64,000 nucleotides of DNA, taken from positions 2,964,200 through 3,028,199 of the forward strand of contig NZ_CP091740.1 of the NCBI RefSeq assembly GCF_022014595.1. The letters run 5' to 3'. Each line of letters begins with the position of its first letter. The first letter of the stretch is position 1. Below the pieces are notes generated by a model. That model saw nothing but the letters and a program-made list of their open reading frames with translations, did no database searches and was not told the origin of the DNA. Positions 51,901 to 61,900 of the stretch are shown here, in pieces. The translations under genes and the position numbers were made by a program. This stretch comes from Solitalea lacus (lineage in GTDB: Bacteria; Bacteroidota; Bacteroidia; Sphingobacteriales; Sphingobacteriaceae).

Positions 51901-53613
51901 CCTGATTGCTGAGCCGCTAAGATTATTGATTGCTACCGTTACCGTGACATCAATAGGAAAAGGTGATTGGACCTGCGCATATATTGTTGCGTTTTGTCCT
52001 TCATCAATTGTGGTTTTGTCAAACACAAGGTTCACCGCATTATCGTCATTTTGAATTACTCCTTGTGCCGAATCCGCACCAATTACAACTCCACTTTCTG
52101 GCGTTATCTTCACCATAAACTCTTCAATAGGCTCTGTATTGCTATCCTTATTTACAGGAATTGAAATTAATACAGAACTTTGTCCGGCAGGAATAGTACC
52201 TGATACATTCGTCGGGAAACCAGAGGGAAAATCGCCTGCATCTGCCGAAGTTGATCCGCTTGGCGATACAGAATAAGTAAAATTGATTGGCTGATTAAGC
52301 GGGGTGTCTCCATCACGCTTTACTACAAAAGTAAAATCAGTAACACCTCCTCCAGTCCCTTCTGCCATACTAGAAGCTTGCGGAGCTACGCTTATCTGCG
52401 TATCATCATTTACAATTGTAAGGGTATGTACTCTATTGCTCCCAAGTATTGCTGAAGAGTTTAAGGGTGTTTCCAAAGAAAAAACAACAGTCTCATTGGG
52501 CTCAACCAGGTTATCACTGGTAATTATCAATGTGATATCCATTACTCGTTGGCCTGGAGTCATAGTAAAAGGATCTTCCCTGTTAAAAACTAATTGAGAG
52601 GCACCTGAGGTGATTTGGAAATCATAATTTGAAGCAGGAGATTCCAATGCTGTTCCGCTAATTGAATACGGCACTCTAACTGTTCGTTCGGTAATGTTAC
52701 CTGTCAGGGTTACCCTAACTGTGACAGCAGTACCAATCCCCTCTGTATAGAAAGAGGAGATTTGTTCAAAAGCTACTGTAGGTGGAGCATCTGTATCTAA
52801 GACTTGCACTGTGGCTCTACGACTTGCCGCAGTTGAACCTAAGACAGCCGCTAATGAAACCGAATTTAAAGTGATAATGATTGTTTCTGTATTTTCATCC
52901 CTAACATCGCCAAAAACAATTACAGGAATTATTGCTGAGGAGTTTCCAGCAGGAATAATAATGGATGTCATAGAATTTTTATAGTCAACACCAGGACCTG
53001 CTGATGCTCCACCAAAAGCAGTTCCACTATAGGAAAAATTAAGTACCAGATCAACTGATGATGGATTACTTAAATTAACTGGAAAATTTATTACGCCATT
53101 TGCTTCCTTAAACTGAGCAGGGCTTGAAATTGTAACCACCGGCTTCTTATCATCGTCAGTAATAGTTCCTATTGCTGAATTAGCAGGAGCAGCTATAATT
53201 GAAGCGGTTCCGGTTGTGCCTGTAAGATTTACCTTAATATCCTCATTAGGTTCATCAATTATGTCACCCTTAATAGGTATTGATACGGTGACAGAGCTTG
53301 TATTTGCAGGAATAGTGATTGAAGTTACAGCATTATCAAAATCAATTCCCGGAATTGCTGTACTTGCTGAAAAATCATATGTTACCGTTACATCTGTTGC
53401 GCTTACCGGAGCTATATTAATCTTAAAAACTAAGGAATTGGAAGTACCTGAATTACCTTCCATTACAGTAACTGCATTTTCAATACTAACTATTTGTGCC
53501 TTACTTTGGACTACTACTAGCAATAAAAGAGCACAAAAAAGGTATCTAACGGCATTTTTATAAAACAATGCTGTATTTAAAGAGAGAGGCGAGAGTGTAA
53601 ATTTTTTAACCAT
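48961..53613 (-). CDS. Giant Calx-beta repeat surface protein with T9SS type-B sorting domain
   Basis: A 1550-residue secreted or surface protein. After a signal region ([20 protein letters not shown], about 21-40) it consists of about eleven Calx-beta domains of roughly 115-130 residues, recognisable by recurring NEDI/NETV stretches and DDD or DND calcium-binding turns (for example [24 protein letters not shown]). A DUF11-type domain ([31 protein letters not shown]) precedes the C-terminal gliding-motility sorting domain: [24 protein letters not shown] ... [22 protein letters not shown] ... GHVTILR. Export by the type IX system follows from that tail; calcium-dependent adhesion is inferred. 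Confidence 0.9.
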   Translation of the reverse strand: [1550 protein letters not shown]

Positions 53614-53981
53614 AAAATAACCAATAACTAATGATTAATTCATAGTGAGACTATCAAAGAAGCACAATAAGTTTTGTTGCAAAAACAATTCCTTAAAAAG
53701 CAATATGAGTACTATTGGGTTCATTAATTTATCATTGCTTAAAACCCTTTGAGCAAAGTGACTTTAAAACAATAAGTAATAGCTTTTTAAAGAATTATTA
53801 TTTAGATTCTTCCACAAAACCTTGAGCCCTTATGACCTTGTATTAATACGACGTTTAGTATTTTATACAGCAAAAACTCATATAAAAAAGATAAAGTAAG
53901 TAAATGAAAAAAGCTGTCTCCTACATTTGACAAAGCAAACATAGGAGACAGCCTCTTCATTATTCAACAACTTTAAACAGC
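53614..53981. other. 368-bp intergenic region
   Basis: AT-rich DNA between the OmpA-like gene and the Calx-beta gene. Apart from the terminator at 53913-53952 I see no open frame, repeat or clear TAnnTTTG promoter; it must hold the Calx-beta gene's leader and promoter. Confidence 0.5.
53913..53952 (-). terminator. Terminator of the OmpA-like gene
   Basis: Perfect 11-bp stem GCTGTCTCCTA/TAGGAGACAGC followed on the minus strand by TTTTTTC; ends the porP-ompA transcript 29 bp after the stop codon. Confidence 0.85.
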
Positions 53982-55970
53982 TTAATATCTTAGAATAGTA
54001 AATTCTGTCCTTCTATTGAGCTGAAACTCATCCTCGGTACAATTTGATCCATTTGTACATCCATTAACTGGTTTTGATTCTCCATATCCCTTAGCTGTAA
54101 TTCTTCTTGCTTCAATACCTTTAGAAATAATGTAATCAACAACTGATTGCGCTCTTTTTTGGCTTAATTTCAGATTGTAATTATATGCGCCACGCGAATC
54201 AGTATGAGAACCGAGTTCAACAATTACGGTTGGATTATCCTTCATGATTTGAACCAGCCTATTTAGCTCTGTTGCTGCATCATTTCTAATATCCCACTTA
54301 TCAAAGTCATAATAAATATTTTCTAGCTTTATGCCTTTATACAATTCTATTGAATCAATAGCTAAAGCTAGTTTAGCATAAATTGTTTTTGATTCTTTAT
54401 AGCTTTTAGTACTCAAAATGGCTGAGCGACCGGTAATAAAATTGGTTTTTTCAGCAGTAACAAAATAATCACTATTCCCGTCCAAATTAAAAGTAAAAGC
54501 ACCAATATTATCAGTAGTGGCTTTTAAATTGGAATTAAGCTCCTGATTGTACAATGTAACAATAGCATTGTTTAGAGGCTTACCTGTTTTTCTATTTACG
54601 ACAGTACCCTCTAATCTAAATTGCAACACTTTTTCAGCAAATTGATAGATATCATCCATTCCAACACCTCCCTTGCGATTGCTTGACAAATACCCGCTTT
54701 TTCCATCAACGGCGAATACCAAGTTAAAATCATCCTGAGGAGTATTTACCGGATAACCCATATTTTTAGGTTCAGCCCAGTTATTAACACCTGTCGATTT
54801 TGCGACGAAGACATCAAGACCGCCTAAGCCGATTAAGCCATTACTTGCAAAATAAAGATTATTCTTATTATCAAAACCTGGAAAACGATCAGCCCCCGGA
54901 GTATTGATTTTTTTTAAATTAACAGGTTCGTCCCAACTGCCATCGCTTTTACGTTTACAATAATATAAATCAGATTGGCCCAAACCACCAGGCATATCCG
55001 ATGCAAAAAACAGATATTTCCCGTCGGCACTTAAACATGCATCACCTACAGAATATTCCAAAGGAGAGTTGTACTCAAATGCTTTAGGTTCACTCCAACT
55101 CTTTGTTTTTTCATCATATTTTGATGAGTACAATTCTAATTTGATGGTATAATCTTTACGCTTTCGCTTATCATCAGTATACATTTTGCTATTTGTAATA
55201 CCACGTGTACGGGTAAAATAGACTTCTTTTCCATCTTTAGAAAAACAAGCCGGACCGTTATGGAAATTTCCATTCAAAGAGTTTGAAAACGGAACGAACT
55301 CCCATTGATTTTCTCTTTTCTCAGCATAAAATAATTTCAGGTATGGCAGACCTGTCCAACCATAAACACTCCTATTTAAGTTATTATTGGAGTCGAAGTA
55401 AAGGATAGGTTTATTATTTTTAGCAGTACTTGCAATAATCCTATCAGATGTAAAGACTACCCCATTTTTAAATGGTATTGCCCCCCAGTCACTTTGACGA
55501 GTATTTAAAGTAGTATCTAATTGAAACAAATAATCTACAGGGTTCTGCATCCAAATTTTGGCCGAATCACATGAGGCAATTAGTAGATCTATATTGGGAA
55601 AAGCATCTGCTCCTACCTGTTTCTTATAAAATTGGTACCAACTTTTTGCCTCACCATATTTAGAATTATTGCGAAGAGCTTCGGCATAATAAAATTCATC
55701 AACAGGCTCATGTCCATCCATTTGTACCACTTTAGCGTACCAACTTTCGGTAAACTGATAATTATTGAGTTGACGATAACTTTCGGCCAGCCCTTTTGCA
55801 GCCACTAGCGATATCTTTTTATTGAAAGCTTTTTCGAATAAGCTTATAGCATCATTGTAGTTCAATAATTCAATTTGACGTTGCGCCTCACGTAAACTTG
55901 CCTGAGCGAATACGGCTTGAACACCTGAACAAACTATGAAAATTGATATGTATAGTGCACGTTTTAGCAT
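53982..55970 (-). CDS. OmpA-family protein with TPR, PD40 and carboxypeptidase-like domains (PorE-like)
   Basis: A 662-residue envelope protein from MLKRALYISIFIVCS at 55970. Order: signal peptide, TPR-like helices (about 25-130; EAQRQIELLNYNDAISLFEKAF), a WD40-like PD40 beta-propeller (about 150-440; repeats such as ACFSKDGKEVYFTRTRG and ACLSADGKYLFFASDMPGG), a carboxypeptidase-regulatory-like fold (about 450-530) and the C-terminal OmpA peptidoglycan-binding domain (IYYDFDKWDIRNDAATELNRLVQIM ... LGSHTDSRGAYNYNLKLSQKRAQSVVDYI). This is the architecture of PorE-type T9SS envelope anchors. It follows porP on the same strand with a 48-bp gap. Confidence 0.88.
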   Translation of the reverse strand: MLKRALYISIFIVCSGVQAVFAQASLREAQRQIELLNYNDAISLFEKAFNKKISLVAAKGLAESYRQLNNYQFTESWYAKVVQMDGHEPVDEFYYAEALRNNSKYGEAKSWYQFYKKQVGADAFPNIDLLIASCDSAKIWMQNPVDYLFQLDTTLNTRQSDWGAIPFKNGVVFTSDRIIASTAKNNKPILYFDSNNNLNRSVYGWTGLPYLKLFYAEKRENQWEFVPFSNSLNGNFHNGPACFSKDGKEVYFTRTRGITNSKMYTDDKRKRKDYTIKLELYSSKYDEKTKSWSEPKAFEYNSPLEYSVGDACLSADGKYLFFASDMPGGLGQSDLYYCKRKSDGSWDEPVNLKKINTPGADRFPGFDNKNNLYFASNGLIGLGGLDVFVAKSTGVNNWAEPKNMGYPVNTPQDDFNLVFAVDGKSGYLSSNRKGGVGMDDIYQFAEKVLQFRLEGTVVNRKTGKPLNNAIVTLYNQELNSNLKATTDNIGAFTFNLDGNSDYFVTAEKTNFITGRSAILSTKSYKESKTIYAKLALAIDSIELYKGIKLENIYYDFDKWDIRNDAATELNRLVQIMKDNPTVIVELGSHTDSRGAYNYNLKLSQKRAQSVVDYIISKGIEARRITAKGYGESKPVNGCTNGSNCTEDEFQLNRRTEFTILRY

Positions 55971-56018
55971 GTTTTCATTTTTTGGTATTAACACAATCTA
56001 TTGAACATCAAGTTTACT

Positions 56019-56993
56019 TTAAAAATACCGTGGTGATAACATTCTAATTTTCTTCGGTATAAATGAATATCCTAGAGAGATTTCATGGGTTCCGTAGTTA
56101 AAATCCCTGAACTTATTGAATGCAAAGTCGTAAGCATAACCGATCCTTAATCTATCTGTGACATACACCTCTGCTAAAGCCACCACAGCATCTGTAGTAC
56201 TTAGATTAGATTGCAGGTTATCTTTCTTAAACAGTTTCATTCCCGTTCTGTAAGATGCCCCCAGCCACAGTTTTTCGTAAAGAAGCACAAATGTATTTAA
56301 ATCTAAATTGGTTGGTCCTTTTGATTCGTTCTTGAGCAAAAATGACGGTTTCAATAAAACAGACTTCGTTATTGTAATTAAGCCGCCCGCGGTTAAATAA
56401 AGGTGTGGCATTTTAGTTGGGATCAAAATCGAAGGATCCTTGGTATAATTCATATACTTCCCAATAAGATTATCTACTGATGCACCTGCATACCAACGAT
56501 CAGAGGAATAATAGATCCCAGCTCTAATGTCAGGGACTATAATTGACTGCATTCCATTAAACTGACGTGGATCATCGGGTTGATTGAATTTAAGCTTATT
56601 GCCGTCAAGGCCATATTGTGAAACTCCAACCCCTAAGCCAAAAGCCAATCGGGATACATCACCAACTTTTAACCTATAGGCATAATTTGCATAAGCGGCT
56701 AATGTACTTTCAGCACCCAATTGATCCTTTAAAACCATTAATGCTAAACCTACATTTCCGTCATTAGCTATTGCGTCTAAGGCTAAACTGAATGTCTCCG
56801 GATTTCCTTCCAATCCCCCACTCCATTGATTCCTGTAAAAAGTATGCAAGTTCAACTGCTCTTTGTAACCTGCGTAAGCAGGGTTTATATATATGCCATT
56901 AAACATGTACTGAGAAAACTGTGCATCCTGTTGCGCATAACCAGCTGTTGCCCACAAGACGAACATTAGCGAAAAAAAAGATATTTTTCTCAT
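56019..56993 (-). CDS. PorP/SprF-family T9SS membrane protein, copy 1
   Basis: A 324-residue outer-membrane beta-barrel-like protein. Signal peptide to about residue 20, then QQDAQFSQYMFNGIYINPAYAGYK, the hallmark PorP/SprF N-terminus, and a C-terminus RIGYAYDFAFNKFRDFNYGTHEISLGYSF. SprF-type proteins attach or guide a dedicated adhesin such as SprB during type IX secretion. It is closely similar to copy 2 at 57941-58918, especially the first 100 residues. Directly upstream lies a decayed adhesin remnant; downstream is the PorE-like gene. Confidence 0.9.
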   Translation of the reverse strand: MRKISFFSLMFVLWATAGYAQQDAQFSQYMFNGIYINPAYAGYKEQLNLHTFYRNQWSGGLEGNPETFSLALDAIANDGNVGLALMVLKDQLGAESTLAAYANYAYRLKVGDVSRLAFGLGVGVSQYGLDGNKLKFNQPDDPRQFNGMQSIIVPDIRAGIYYSSDRWYAGASVDNLIGKYMNYTKDPSILIPTKMPHLYLTAGGLITITKSVLLKPSFLLKNESKGPTNLDLNTFVLLYEKLWLGASYRTGMKLFKKDNLQSNLSTTDAVVALAEVYVTDRLRIGYAYDFAFNKFRDFNYGTHEISLGYSFIPKKIRMLSPRYF

Positions 56994-57003
56994 ATCAAGA
57001 TCT

Positions 57004-57815
57004 TTATAAATCTATTTTAAATGTTATATAACCAATATACTTGGCTACTTTACCGTCTGCAGAAATTCCATTAATGATGAAACTATTGTTACCACCATCA
57101 CCATTAGGAGTAAATGCATTTGGAATTTTAAACCCTTGGACCGGAACAACTATTAGAATAGATAAGTCTAATTTTGGTTGTGTTCCATATTACTACTGCA
57201 GTATTTGTTACGCCATAATTGGCCTTTATTTTAGATTAAGGGTTTCTGACTTATTCATATCAAAGCACTCAGATTCCAGATTACTTTTTAGAAGTTACAT
57301 TACCTTCGGTTGTATTAGTGCTTACAAAATCCAACTCTTTAGATAAAATATCATTAACTACAAATTCTTTAGCTTTAACATGTCCTGTATTTGAAACAAC
57401 ATTGTGTATACAAAATCTTCATTAATATTAACCCAGCGCCCAAAAGTACTCTTGTTTTTCGAAAGATCAACATAGTTATCTATCACATTTACAACTAGTT
57501 CACCTATATCTCAGTCAGAACTACCTGGAAGGCCGATTTCACAAAACCGAATATAGTATACAATTTCAATACCATAGTGTCCGTTAAACGGTTTATAAGT
57601 CACTTTACTATCATTACCTATTTCAATTGTACCATGTAAAGGCTTAATAATTCCATAAGTTTAAAGTTATTCGTTCCATCAGGTAGGTATAAGGAGACTT
57701 TTCTCCTGTTGGGGTTAGCATGTAAAAAAGGGGGACCTCGCAAAGCTGGTGAACTAAAAGAAATGGTCTCCTTTGATTCAGGATAAACATTTGTTTTTTT
57801 GAAAAGCCAATTCAT
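57004..57815 (-). pseudogene. Decayed adhesin remnant (C-terminal part of an HYR/gliding-motility protein)
   Basis: Translating the minus strand in shifting frames recovers pieces parallel to the adhesin at 58937: HGTIEIGNDSKVTYKPFNGHYGIEIV (compare HGTISVGSDGKIQYTPTNGYYGTEII), VDLSKNKSTFG (VDLVIKKSTSP), VSNTGHVKAKEFVVNDILS (VSNLGHVSAHDVVVLDPLS) and the sorting-domain stretch GFKIPNAFTPNGDGGNNSF, then YIGYITFKI and a stop at 57004. Several stops and frameshifts break it and the sorting domain has an internal deletion. It lies between the two porP copies and has no usable start. Confidence 0.8.
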
Positions 57816-57852
57816 TGGTCTTCGTTATAGAGATCGTTAATTTTCCTTTTTA

Positions 57853-57890
57853 AAAAAGGGACTAACTCTCCTTGGAGTCAGTCCCTTTTT
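57853..57890 (-). terminator. Terminator of porP copy 2
   Basis: Stem of about 18 bp with one mismatch (57853-57870 with 57873-57890) flanked by A/T runs, 50 bp after the porP stop; it isolates that gene from the decayed adhesin. Confidence 0.8.
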
Positions 57891-57940
57891 AAATGAAGCT
57901 TTAGTGAATAATTCACTCAAAGATTTTAAATGATTCCATA

Positions 57941-58918
57941 TTAAAAATACCTGGGCGTCGACATTCTACATTGTCTGGCAATCAAGGAAAATCCTAATGA
58001 CAGTTCATGGGTTCCGTAATTGAAGTCTTTAAACTTGTTATACGAGAAGTCATAGGCATAGCCGATGCGCAGACGATCAGAGATAAACACCTCAGCCAGA
58101 CCAACAAGTGCATTGGTTGTCGACAAATCCTGTTGCAGGTTCTCCTTCTTCCAAATACTAATTCCTGTCCGGTATGACCCTCCTAACCACACCCGCTGGG
58201 CAAACAACATAAACACATTTAAATCCAGACTTGCAGGACCTTTGGATTCATTTTTTAACAGAAAGGACGGCTTCACCAAAAAGTGCTCAGTGAATGACAT
58301 TAATCCTCCTGCAGTTAGATAAAAGTGGGGCATTTTTTTAGGGATCAATATAGAGGGATTCTTGGTATAACTCATATACTGGGCAATCAAGTTATCCATC
58401 GAAACCCCGGCATAGAAGAAATCATTGCTGTAATATAGCCCAGCTCTGATATCAGGAACAAATACCGATTGGTTTGTTTTGGGCACAGTAGGATCCTCCA
58501 ACTGATTTGGACTTAGTTTTGAGCCGTTGATCGCATATTGCGAAACTCCCGCACCCAATCCAAAGGCCAGACGAGCGCTTTCACTAACTGGTAATCTATA
58601 AGCATAATTCAGATATCCAGAAAGCGTACTTTCAGCTCCTAGTTGATCTTTTAAAACATTTAATGCCAGACCCACATTCCCATCATTGGCTATGGCATCC
58701 AAGGCCAAACTAAAGGTTTCCGGGTTACCATCCAGGCCGCCGGTCCACTGACTGCGGTAAAAGGTGTGCAAGTTCAATCGTTCCTTATATCCGGCATACG
58801 CGGGATTAATATAGATTCCATTGAACATATATTGCGAAAACTGGGCATCCTGTTGGGCATAGGTAACCGAAGAGAACAACATGAACCATAGGAGTGGGAC
58901 AATAATTAATGTTTTCAT
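57941..58918 (-). CDS. PorP/SprF-family T9SS membrane protein, copy 2
   Basis: A 325-residue paralogue of copy 1 with the same layout: signal peptide MKTLIIVPLLWFMLFSSVTYA, then QQDAQFSQYMFNGIYINPAYAGYK, LALDAIANDGNVGLAL and the C-terminal RIGYAYDFSYNKFKDFNYGTHELSLGFS. It directly follows the giant HYR adhesin with an 18-bp gap, so it is its likely dedicated secretion or attachment partner, like sprB-sprF pairs. The transcript ends at the hairpin 57853-57890. Confidence 0.9.
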   Translation of the reverse strand: MKTLIIVPLLWFMLFSSVTYAQQDAQFSQYMFNGIYINPAYAGYKERLNLHTFYRSQWTGGLDGNPETFSLALDAIANDGNVGLALNVLKDQLGAESTLSGYLNYAYRLPVSESARLAFGLGAGVSQYAINGSKLSPNQLEDPTVPKTNQSVFVPDIRAGLYYSNDFFYAGVSMDNLIAQYMSYTKNPSILIPKKMPHFYLTAGGLMSFTEHFLVKPSFLLKNESKGPASLDLNVFMLFAQRVWLGGSYRTGISIWKKENLQQDLSTTNALVGLAEVFISDRLRIGYAYDFSYNKFKDFNYGTHELSLGFSLIARQCRMSTPRYF

Positions 58919-58936
58919 ATCAAAAAATTTAAAATC

Positions 58937-61900
58937 CTAACGTAAAATGGTTACATAACCCGTGTATCTCACCGACTTATTGTCAGATGCTGTAACAGTA
59001 AGCACGTAGAAGTAAGTACCATCGTGCAGCTGTGAACCGTCCCAATCGTTGCGGTAGTTGTCGCTTTTATAGACCTCATTCCCCCAGCGGGAAAGCACCA
59101 CCAACTGCGTTTTCAGATCATCAATGCCATCAATAACAAATGTGTCGTTAATGACATCCCCGTTGGGCGTAAAGACATTCGGAATCTTAAAGCCCAACAC
59201 GGTTTTAATAACCTGCGCCGTGTTGCTCGAAGGATCCATTTCGGGTTGCGCGCCCTTCACCTCTACCGTATTGAGTACATTGCCTCCTTTAATTGCCTTC
59301 ACCCTGAGCGTCAAGCTGGCCGAGCCATTCACATCCAAACTGGCTAGGTTCCAGGTAACTTTATGCGAAACCGGATCATAGGTCACTTGTCCATTGGTTG
59401 CATTGCTGCTCACATAGACCAGTGCAACCGAGAGAGGATCCAGTACCACCACATCATGCGCTGATACATGACCCAAGTTGGAAACATCGATCATGTACTC
59501 AAACTCTTCATTTAAGTCAACTGAGTTAGGCGATGTGCTCTTTTTGATCACCAGATCCACATTGTCGTCCAAAACCTTGATTGTCAATTTTCCGGTAGCA
59601 CAAAGAGCGGGGTTCCCCTTGTCGCATACGGTGTATGAGATGATTTCGGTACCGTAATAACCATTGGTCGGAGTGTATTGAATTTTTCCATCGCTACCTA
59701 CGGAGATTGTTCCATGGCTAGGCTGCGATACATTGGTCAACGTCAAGCCGGCTGCTCTTCCCTTTGACGGCACATTGTCCGGATCGCTGGCACTTTCCAT
59801 AGGATCAGCGGAGACCTCATGATTCATCAAGGTACTTACCTCCACATCAGGGGCAATGGGCGGCAGATTAACAATTGTTACATGCTGCACAGCGTTTGAC
59901 TGCAAGCCGTTCACATCCGTTACCGTCCAGATTACTGTGGTGGTCCCTTCAGGGAAAACGGCAGGGGCATTATTGATTACACTAGCCACTCCACAGTTGT
60001 CAGAAGTTACCGGCGTGCCAAGATTAATGGCCGAACCAGTATTCAAGCCCTGCGAAGTGATGTCGGCCGGCGGGGTAATCTGCGGCAGAGTCACATCTTT
60101 AACGATCACATTTTGGGTGGCCGTTTGCACGTTGCCATTGCCATCATCAAACGTCCAGGTAATAATATAGGTACCTTGGGCAGTATAAGCAAGCGGATCG
60201 GAGGTCGTTCCGGTTATAGTTGCATTATTATAATTATCAGAAGTGGTAGGCGCAGTTGCAGTCACTGAACACTCACCATTCAGATCAGGTAAACTAGGCT
60301 TGATCGGTTTGATCTTATCCTCCACTGTCAACACCGATTGACAGGTGGACACGTTGCCATGGTTATCTGTCACGGTCAGCGTAACAGTAATGGTGCCCAG
60401 ATTCGAGCTATCGAAATTAGTCTGACTGACTACCATTGACTGTATGCCGCAATTATCCCATGAGCCATCGTTGATGTCTGCTGCCGAAATGCTTACCTTA
60501 CCCGATTCATCCAATTGAATGGTGATCGGTTTACAGATTACAACAGGGGCGGTATCATCCACTACGGTCACCACTGTCTGACAGGTAGAAACGTTGCCGT
60601 TATTATCTGTTACCGTCAATGTCACAGGATTCTCGCCCACATTTGAGCAATCGAATTGCGTTTGACTTAACTCCATTGATTTGATGCCGCAGTTATCAAA
60701 CGAGCCGTTATCAATGTCTGCTACAGTTATACTGGCCTTGCCATTGGCATCCAGTGAAATTGTCAGCGGCTTGCATTTCACAACCGGGGCGGTGTTATCC
60801 ACCACTGTCACCGTCGCCTGACAGATGGAAACATTATTGCTGTTATCCGTAATTGTCAACGTCACGGTATTCTCGCCTATATTCGAGCAATCAAAAACGC
60901 TTTTGCTTATAGTCCATGATTTAATACCATCGTTATCCGAAGAACCATTGTCGATGTCCGCTGCCGTGATGACGGCCTGTCCGTTGGCATCCAGTTGAAC
61001 CGTCAGCGGCTTGCATTGTACAACCGGAGCTATATTATCCACCACCGTCACACTCGCCTGACAAGTAGAAACATTACCGTGGTTATCAGTAACTGTCAAA
61101 GTCACAGTAATGGTACCCAGGTTTGAGTGATCGAAATTAGTCTGACTGACTACCATTGATTGAATCCCACAGTTGTCCCATGACCCATTGTTAAGGTCTT
61201 CTGCTGTGATACTTACATGGCTTGCAGCATCCAATTGAATGGTGATCGGTTTGCAGATTACAACAGGGTCGGTATCATCCACTACAGTCACCACTGTCTG
61301 ACAGGTAGAAACGTTGCCGTTATTATCCGTTACCGTCAAGGTCACCGCATTAGCTCCTACATTGGAGCAATCAAAATCGGTTTTACTTACAGTAAGGGAT
61401 TTAATACCGCAGTTATCAAAAGAACCGTTGTTGATATCAGCTGCCGTGATACTGGCTTTGCCCGTAGCATCCAATGGAATTGTTACCGGTTTGCATTTTG
61501 CAACTGGAGGGATATTATCTACTACCGTAACTACAGCCTGACAGGTGGAAACATTATTGCTGTTATCTGTTACGGTAAGCGTCACGATATTCTCGCCCAC
61601 ATTCGAGCAGTCAAAAACGCTTTTGCTTATAGTCATTGATTTAATACCATCGTTATCCGAAGAACCGTTATCGATGTCCGCTGTCGTAATGTGGGCTTGT
61701 CCGTTGGCATCCAGTTGCACTGTCAGTGGTTTACATTTTACAACCGGAGCTCCCTCATCCACTATCGTTACTGATGCTTGACAAGTGGAAACATTACCGT
61801 GGTTGTCTGTAACTGTCAGCGTCACTATAATGGTGCCCAGGTTCGAACTATTAAAATGTGTTTGACTTATAACCATTGACTGGATACCGCAGTTGTCGAA

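Noticed and set aside
57041-57346. Plus-strand 101-residue open frame between the porP copies
   Set aside because: It lies antisense to the decayed adhesin remnant, whose minus-strand similarity to the sorting domain explains the region.
57618-57815. Minus-strand 65-residue open frame as a real gene
   Set aside because: It is one frame of the decayed adhesin and does not keep the homologous frame; downstream homology continues in other frames with stops.
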